Shown one piece after another: positions 57,321 to 64,000 of a DNA stretch of 64,000 nucleotides. The position numbers were made by a program, and so were the translations under genes. Within the stretch, counting starts at the first letter, position 1. Each line of letters opens with the position of its first letter. Source of the stretch: Lineus longissimus (Eukaryota > Nemertea > Pilidiophora > Heteronemertea > Lineidae); NCBI RefSeq assembly GCF_910592395.1, contig NC_088326.1, forward strand, positions 10,855,001-10,919,000, given 5' to 3'. The notes beneath the pieces are model-generated. The model was given only the letters and a program-made list of their open reading frames with translations, did no database searches and had not been told where the DNA came from.

Positions 57321-58541
57321 TCAGTAACAACTTCACTACGCGATGTGTAGAAGTGCATTTCGATTTTCCTGGGCTATCAGCTGTTACGAATGGTATAACA
57401 CCAAAAATATATAAGGCTCGCTTATATATTTTTGATAACACTCATCGAGCCTCTTCATCCGATAAATTGGAACCGCTTGAAATACCCGTCTTTTTTTCTA
57501 CTTTAACACCTCAATACATTAAGATAGGTTCTAGAACATTGATGAATACACGACCACGGGAGTCACACCGTGGTGTTTGTGTTTTGATATCGAAGACATG
57601 ACAACGACATTTATCAACAGATTGACGCATCCGGAAGGTTCGTCCGAGAATTGGTAACACCTTGTCGATCCCGTTCCTATTTGACACCTGAGCATGTTTC
57701 AACAGGGACGTACTTTTCATTAGTCTGAATGGCATGAATGGTGAGGTGTTTACCTTCTCAAACCTTTTCAACCCTCCAACTCCTGACCCACAACCCAAAC
57801 TTGTGGAATCCATGCACCTCCGAGTCTCTGTTTCAATTATCACATACTAACATGTATCACATAAGAATCTGGAATAATCGTTTCCCAGCCACATACATGT
57901 AGGTCACGTAAACAATTATAAAACACATCGCTTTATACAATGAACCGCACTTTACAGTGAAATGCACTATGCACTCACTGTGCATCGTTCAGACTGCAGC
58001 GGCTGTGGGATAACCATAACCGCTTGGGTCGGTGCAAATATGGAAGTGGTGAAAAAGCTTCAAAAATCAAATTTCATTGTTTAGTTTTAGATATTTTAGA
58101 AAGGAAATTGATATCTCACTGTAGGTAATGAGTGTAACCCACCTTCGTAAGGGTAGAGCTGCCCTTTCTCCCCAAACCTTGGCCTCGAGCTCGGTTTTGG
58201 GCCTGGGCTTCATTTAGGTCCACGGAGAGAGTCAATATGCAAGCCTCACCATTGGTAACGATTTCCACTAGTGATACTAGCACCGGTTACTAGGAAGCGT
58301 AATTTTGCTCCGGGCCAAATGCTTGCTATCCTCTCATTTGGAGATTGGGATAGAGACATGTGAGACACGATAAATAGCAGACATATCTGTGCACCCAGAT
58401 TTAGATATCAAGGTTTGATATACAGCGCGTCCCTTTCCTCGAGCAGCAGACTTCTCTCGCGTCATCAGCAAGCAGTGCGTTAACATCCTCCTTCATTAAC
58501 TGATAATTAATTACCTAATGCTCATTATTGGTTATCGTTGC
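57321..58541. other. Non-coding sequence
   Basis: No gene or RNA recognised. Frames at 57353-57601 and 57511-57843 have no domain. Confidence 0.35.
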
Positions 58542-58694
58542 AGGTGATATGAGATTCAATTTACCCAGCATTGATCAGCAACGCTTTGAAGGCGTGCTGA
58601 GGCCAGGATGCGGACGACAGTGAGATCGAGCTCCCTGACAGCGGTCGGCTGAGGACCAAGAGTTCTATTGACGCTGTCTGCTGATTCGTTCAGG
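58542..58694 (+). other. Candidate untranslated exon
   Basis: TATCGTTGCAG at the left and TTCAGG followed by GTAAGTACG at the right look like splice sites. It lies 3 kb upstream of the ankyrin gene on the same strand and could be a leader exon. Based on splice words only. Confidence 0.2.
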
Positions 58695-59103
58695 GTAAGT
58701 ACGCTGTTCGTTTGTTTAGTATCATCATAGCGGCACTGGGTGATACACAGACCCTCTCTCCCCTCCAACATTTTGAGCAATTCTGTAATCCTCTCTTTGT
58801 CGTTCTGCCAATTCTTACCCGAGAGGCGTTCGGCCGGCTGTTGCCCCGCAGGGGCACGTTCGCACCCCCGCCTCGCCCAGTCTCCTCTTCACTTAATTTG
58901 CGCATCGTTAAGGTGTTTTCCCCTCTCCTTTCGCTCATGGATTCCCCTGCTGGCACCGGCGGTGACGGCATCCGCAAGTTCCAAGTTGCCAAAGGGGTGG
59001 CTTCTCCGGCCAACCAATCAGCCTTTACGTTGTAACGAATTCCAGCGTGACCTAAGACATATAGCACTGCAGCAATTTTTGTTTTTGTTTTTGCAAATTG
59101 CAA
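58690..59103 (-). mobile_element. Possible LINE remnant with RNase H-like end
   Basis: A 137-codon minus frame contains VLGHAGIRYNVKADWLAG, which fits the HxGxxxNxxADxLA signature near the end of RNase H domains of non-LTR retrotransposons. It is followed by a basic stretch and CSKC. Only this piece is present and it lacks the rest of the domain. Chance similarity is possible. Confidence 0.4.
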
Positions 59104-59156
59104 AGATAGAGAGACCCGACAATTTTGTGGTTTGCAGTAAATCTCAATTAACCTAA

Positions 59157-61592
59157 GCGCACCTTTTCAAACTCGTTTATTGAAAGACTCTGGTTTAACT
59201 CATTCTCAACACAGACATAGTAGGACCGCCTCGTCACACAACTATGTCTGCGCGGAGCAGATACATCTAGTGCTTAAAATTGGCAGCGCATCCTTACCAA
59301 GAACAGACATTCGAAACCGATTATTGTTTCCTCTGTTTGCATAGTAACCCGGTTTTGTAAACTTTGTTATGATTAGTAAACTAACGGTTGCATGAAGCTG
59401 TGGTGGGCAGAAATGACGCGAGCCGATGGATTTGCGATATGGATACGATACCATAGAAACGAGCACGCTTCACAAACACGTTTTGCCGTCGGGTGCGTTA
59501 TCTTCCAATGCGGGGGCCCGGTCGCGGACTGATATAAAATGCCGGCATCTCGGAGAAGGGCCATTTCATTCTGTTAGCTGGTCTCAGACGCCAACAGCTC
59601 GCTTCATCTAAGTCATCCTCACCCACGAACAAAGGTCCCCGAATCGAATTTAACTGACGCCATTTTCATTTTGCAGCCTCTCTCTGGACATCGTCTGATT
59701 GGATCGTGCACCTCCGGTCAGGGTCGGAGCAAATTCACAGTCGAAGTGAGTTATAGATCTACAATATTCATTCTGTCCGAGAGCAGCTTGTATAATAAAC
59801 CCACGAGGACCAAGTTGTCGGTTCATGAACGTTTCCATCATTATAGCCTTCTCAGTCTCGCGAGAGAAAACGATTTCTGGGAGCCTTGCGCCAACAAAGC
59901 CATCCCATCGATAGTAATGCTATTCGTGTCGCTTTGAACTCCGTTGCGAAAAGGGAATTCTTTACTGAGTCACCACTCTGGTACAATTCCGAGCACTTGA
60001 TTTGATTATTCGGAATATCATGGGCTCGTGAGTGGGGAAACAACAAAGAACTGCTTGAGCAATTTCCTGGTTAGTACAAAGGTTATTTTGAAAAGGGATA
60101 ATTTACAAAGATCAAAAGGAGAACTTAGGTTTTGTGAGCGGATACAGTCTTCAATTTTAATAGTTTTGGATACCTAATTTCCGTTCAATACTAATATGGA
60201 TTCCCCTTTGAGACCACCTGTAAAGGTAACGATTATTGTCCAGGTTGAATAAACACATTGGGTTTTGGAAAGAAATTGAATTCGCTGGCACTCATTGGGA
60301 ACACCAGTTCATTGGATTAAACTGTCACATTTTGCATATCGCCGTCCGTTTTGAGAGATGAACTCTACTTCTCAATAGAAATTATCGCTTTCCAAGATTT
60401 CTGGTAGTTTTGACCAATCAGGAGCGCTCAATCCTGCTTCACCAGTGCTTTCTTCAGGACTGAACCAATCAGACAAGAGTACGTTAGACTAAATTCTTCT
60501 TTCCGGAAGAGGTGAATGCTGCATAAGGGATCATTTCTTGTATATTTTGGTTTGAGTATTTCCTCTGAGATGGATATTACACTGAGACCGCATGTCTCTG
60601 TCAAAGAAGTCGCGAGTACGGAAAAATAACGGAAGATTCGGGAAAACACGGAAAAAACGGAAATTCTGCAATAATGGACGCCATAAAGAGACCAACCGTC
60701 AAGATAGTTTTAGTCCTTAAAGGACATTTCGAAAATGGAAAATTTACTTTCAACTTTGAATAAGCTTTTCATGGAATGATCTTTTCGTGTTTCTGCTTCT
60801 TACTGGAAACAAGTAGAAGAACTGATCTTCACGTAACTTTGTTTCATTCCGAATTTGAGTTGGCAAATCCATTTTGAACAAGGTGTTTTCTTGGTGAAGG
60901 CGTTCACAAAAATAACACTGAACGCAATCACCATCGGTTCTTTGTAACTTTTCAACGGAATAGTATTTGTTTCTGCGAATAATATTCATAATTTTGGATG
61001 TGTCACAACAAACGGCCGAAGAGCCGGTATGACGTCCGCCTCTTGTGAAGCAGTTCCGGAACCTGGCAAGCGGCCATTACTTTTGCCAAATACAAAATGG
61101 CGCTTAATCCGCACGCTCCGATTGGTTGGGATTTCAGACATGGCGACTCGGCAGGATAACCCGGATGACATGAAAGCATCCGATTGGTCGTTTTACGAAT
61201 TCAAATGATTCACTCGTGGGCTTTGCGCCGAATGGTCTACAGATAAGGTCAGGTGGTAATATGTTTACAAAAGTATGATTGTTGGGGGAAAACATTTCCT
61301 GAACATGCCATGCTGTGATAATTGTTTTTGAGTTTAATCGCTGCATTATTGATATAGACCACACAACAAATAACGTGATCACATAATCCGTCGCCGCATC
61401 ACGGGAATCGTGCACGGACATCTCGATCGTGGATCCGATACTGTACTAGATCTAGCCCCCTGGTCAAGCTGCTGATAGGGGCTAGGGTCTTGCTATTTCA
61501 TTTTAGACACGTTGCGCAAGCAATAGTTGCGAGATTACAAAATACTATTTTACATTTTTGTGAGATTTATCGTGATTTCCATATCGACATAA
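59157..61592. other. Non-coding sequence upstream of the ankyrin/SOCS gene
   Basis: No coding frame of note. A TTTCATTTTAG acceptor-like word ends at 61505, 88 bases before the first ATG, so a spliced 5' UTR is possible. No TATA or other core promoter element is obvious. Confidence 0.35.
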
Positions 61593-63899
61593 ATGCCCAG
61601 GCGGCGCCATCGTCACGGGACAGTTCACCAAATCAAGCGGAATCTTTACGAACTGGCTCTAAGTTTTTATACCCTTGAGGAAGGTATTGCCAGCATGTCT
61701 TCGACAAAGTTATTCAATGCAGTTGAAAGGGGTGATTTAGTGGGGGTGGAGAAGGCTCTGCAGAATGGATGCGAAACCAACCAATCACGCCACAGTATTC
61801 ATGGATCGGCACTCCACCTAGCGGCGAAGGCGGGCCATGCTGAAATCATTGACTGTTTGTTGTCTCATGGCGCAGACATTCATAACAACGACAGTGAGAG
61901 GAGGACGCCGTTGCATTACGCATGCGCACGAGGACACGACGATGTTGTGGATATCTTCCTAAAACATGGCGCCAAGATCAACTTCGTTAATTCAGACCAG
62001 ACGCCCTTGCACATGGCCTGTGAGGCCGGTCACATTCACATCATCCGTCGGTTGTTATTTGCCGGTGCAGATGTAAACTGCCGATCCACGGATGCCGTGA
62101 TTGGACCGGGGGTGACCCCGCTTTACATCGCGTACATCGCGGGCCAGACCGAAGCTTATAAGACCCTGATCGAAAACGGCGCGAAGAAATACGAGCAGTT
62201 ATCGGAGCTGCATCAATATATTTTCCTTGGCAATGAGATACAAGTTGACAGAATTCTTTCCATGCCGAACGGAATGCGCATGGTCAATACCACCGACAAA
62301 GATGGCCGCACCCCGTTACATGTCGCGTGCGGGATGGCGAATTATGGCATAGTGAAGATGCTGCTCCGCATCGGAGTTGAGGTGAACTGTCGCGATAAGC
62401 TGGGAAAGACCCCGCTACACTACGCTGCCAGTCATTGTGGCGTCAATCTCGACCGGCGCAAACGATGTGTGTACCTCGCTCCTCCCGAATCTGAGAAAAC
62501 TCCGTCTTATTCTTCGGACGAGGATCATGATATCCCCACAAGCCGCGCATCCTCCCCTCGGCGTGTCGCTGTGAAAATTGACCAACAAACAATTCAAGAT
62601 TATGTGAGCATTAGTAAAATGCTTCTTCGCAAGGGGGCGTTTGCCAACCTGTTGGACAACGGTGGGCAGACTCCGCTGCACATGGCATGCCGGGAAGGGA
62701 AGTTGGGTCTGGCGGAGGTCTTCATAGCTTTTGGAGCCGACATTGAGATTAGGGACAAAGTTCGCGGACAGTGCGCGCTGCATCTCGCGTGTCTAAAACC
62801 GGAGAGTTACCCCGTGACTGAACTTTTGATCAAAGCTGGAGCGAAATTGAACATTCAGGATAAGCACAGAGGGGACACACCACTTCACATCGCAACTAAA
62901 GGCAACTGTCTCCGCAGTTTGGAACTACTTTTAAAAGCGCATTCGAAAACGGATATCCCAAACGATGAGAGTGGTTATACGGCGCTCCACATCTCTGCGA
63001 TTCACGGGTATTATTACGCTTCTAAGATGTTATTAGAACATGGCGCGAACACGGAGATTAAAGAGAAAAATTGGAAGCACTCGCCCCTACAGATGGCGCT
63101 GCGGAGACAACATTACCACCAGATGGAACTGTTGATAAAATATGGCGCCGATGTTGATAGTGAAGACAAGTGGGGCTACAGTTCGTTCAGTAACGTTTTA
63201 GTCAATTTCATAAATAAGTGTGGCTATGGTAACGTTTCCATAGAAACCTACCAAGCTGTGGTAGCAATTTTAGTAAACGCTGGTTGCGCTCTTGGCGACC
63301 CCGAGATCTTTCCCGCCTCCATGAAAAAGATGCTTGCTTCGGTCTATGAGGCCGAACTTCTAGAGGAGCCACATACTCACCACGGACTCACTAAAGTACT
63401 ATTAGCATCTGGTTGTGGGATCTTAGAAAAGTTAGACCCACCTTCCTTGGTCACGTGTTTGCTGCGGAACGAAGACGACGGAACGTTTCTTTTCGCCCGC
63501 CGGTGCGGATATTATATTGATCTCGAAGAAATATCGTCCTTTCTTGAACAATCTCGCGCAAGTTTACTTGATGATGTTGGTTTCTACGAGCCGCTACGAT
63601 TAAAGGATATCTGTCGGATAGGAATTCGCGAGGTCTTGTATGATATTCAGAAACGTGACACGAGGCACCAGCAGATTGAGCGGCGGCCATCTTTGAAAGC
63701 AATATTTCAGAAAGCATCACGAAATGAACGAAGAAGCAGCCATAACAAACTGAACCAACCGAAGGGGATTCAAATATGGCGGATAAAGGCGCTTCCACTT
63801 CCGATGACGTTGATCAACTTCCTGTCATTTGAGACGATCTCGATAAGCTTTCTGCAGAATGAGAAACTTGCGCAGGGAGGAAAGGATGCCATTTTGTAG
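61593..63899 (+). CDS. Ankyrin-repeat protein with SOCS box (ASB-like)
   Basis: The single-exon frame encodes 768 aa. The first ATG (MPRRRHRHG) has a weak context. M35 (61695, MSSTKLFNAVERGD) has A at -3, begins the first repeat and may be the true start. About 13-14 ankyrin repeats span roughly 38-590, with TPLHxA motifs (RTPLHYACARGH, QTPLHMACEAGH, RTPLHVACGMAN, DTPLHIATKGN). Repeat 8 is split by a 50-residue insert (about 287-336). Near the end, LRLKDICRIGIREVL (BC box, about 668-682) and LPLP (734-737) followed by MTLINFLSFE form a SOCS box. Known role: SOCS-box proteins recruit Elongin B/C and Cullin-5 and present substrates bound by the ankyrin repeats for ubiquitination. The usual 10-15 residues between the two SOCS parts are replaced by about 51. 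Confidence 0.88.
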   Translation: MPRRRHRHGTVHQIKRNLYELALSFYTLEEGIASMSSTKLFNAVERGDLVGVEKALQNGCETNQSRHSIHGSALHLAAKAGHAEIIDCLLSHGADIHNNDSERRTPLHYACARGHDDVVDIFLKHGAKINFVNSDQTPLHMACEAGHIHIIRRLLFAGADVNCRSTDAVIGPGVTPLYIAYIAGQTEAYKTLIENGAKKYEQLSELHQYIFLGNEIQVDRILSMPNGMRMVNTTDKDGRTPLHVACGMANYGIVKMLLRIGVEVNCRDKLGKTPLHYAASHCGVNLDRRKRCVYLAPPESEKTPSYSSDEDHDIPTSRASSPRRVAVKIDQQTIQDYVSISKMLLRKGAFANLLDNGGQTPLHMACREGKLGLAEVFIAFGADIEIRDKVRGQCALHLACLKPESYPVTELLIKAGAKLNIQDKHRGDTPLHIATKGNCLRSLELLLKAHSKTDIPNDESGYTALHISAIHGYYYASKMLLEHGANTEIKEKNWKHSPLQMALRRQHYHQMELLIKYGADVDSEDKWGYSSFSNVLVNFINKCGYGNVSIETYQAVVAILVNAGCALGDPEIFPASMKKMLASVYEAELLEEPHTHHGLTKVLLASGCGILEKLDPPSLVTCLLRNEDDGTFLFARRCGYYIDLEEISSFLEQSRASLLDDVGFYEPLRLKDICRIGIREVLYDIQKRDTRHQQIERRPSLKAIFQKASRNERRSSHNKLNQPKGIQIWRIKALPLPMTLINFLSFETISISFLQNEKLAQGGKDAIL

Positions 63900-63954
63900 A
63901 AACATTTTTTTCATGAAATGCTAGCCAATTAGATCTGACGAATGCATTAAATGC

Positions 63955-63960
63955 AATAAA
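63955..63960 (+). promoter_or_regulatory. Polyadenylation signal AATAAA
   Basis: AATAAA lies 55 bases after the stop codon of the ankyrin/SOCS gene. Confidence 0.6.
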
Positions 63961-64000
63961 TTCACTGATCTCAATTGGTTTTATGATTTGACTAAACTGC

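Noticed and set aside
63646-63713. Intron inside the SOCS box insert (GTATGA to TTTCAG)
   Set aside because: Removing it shifts the frame into an early stop, while the unspliced frame reaches the LPLP motif.
63451-63798. 115-codon minus frame opposite the ankyrin/SOCS gene
   Set aside because: Antisense shadow of a clear coding exon.

Overview
This window is nuclear DNA of an animal. It has spliceosomal introns with consensus sites, a tripartite-motif (TRIM) gene family, laminin-G-like and ankyrin/SOCS proteins, a eukaryotic tRNA-Trp, a tRNA-derived SINE, a non-LTR retrotransposon and many short inverted-repeat elements. The base composition, the frequent TAGGCCTA and TACATGTA words and the tandem TRIM expansion would suit a marine invertebrate (deuterostome or lophotrochozoan). 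I cannot name the species.

Region 1 (1-32.5 kb) is a tandem array of TRIM-like genes, all on the minus strand. Four copies are intact (127-2100, 8190-10157, 23180-25150, 27655-29625; 655-657 aa), each with RING, two B-boxes, a coiled coil and an NHL-like beta-propeller C-terminus in one large exon. A fifth copy (16786-18846) is a pseudogene, broken by a 537-bp inverted-repeat element inside the RING, a frameshift and two deletions. A sixth, older fragment (31883-32539) keeps only B-boxes and coiled coil. The copies sit in duplicated blocks that carry the same SINE, palindromic MITE and repeat-R copies, so insertions and deletions in the flanks record the history of the array. Four blocks also carry a short duplicate of the first RING codons in the leader. 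A dead non-LTR retrotransposon (about 20.1-22.1 kb) lies between copies 3 and 4.

Region 2 (33.3-42.5 kb) holds a minus-strand gene assembled here from eight coding exons, all joined by phase-1 introns. It encodes a type I membrane protein of about 1025 aa: signal peptide, four laminin-G/ConA-like jelly-roll domains, one transmembrane helix, and a short tail with a YxxPhi-like motif and a C-terminal TSV that fits a class I PDZ ligand. A tRNA-Trp(CCA) gene lies in its last intron. Two decayed copies of exon 5 lie in intron 4.

Region 3 (42.5-61.5 kb) has no gene that I can support. It contains several families of short transposon-like repeats, including an inverted pair of 365-371 bp elements with 14-16 bp terminal repeats, TTAA-bounded elements, a near-perfect hairpin and a weak LINE RNase H remnant.

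Region 4 (61.6-64 kb) is a plus-strand single-exon gene for an ankyrin-repeat protein with a C-terminal SOCS box (ASB-like, a probable Cullin-RING substrate receptor). Its BC box and LPLP Cul5 box are separated by an unusually long basic insert. Both the TRIM genes and this gene are expected to act in ubiquitin ligation; the sequence shows no direct link between them.
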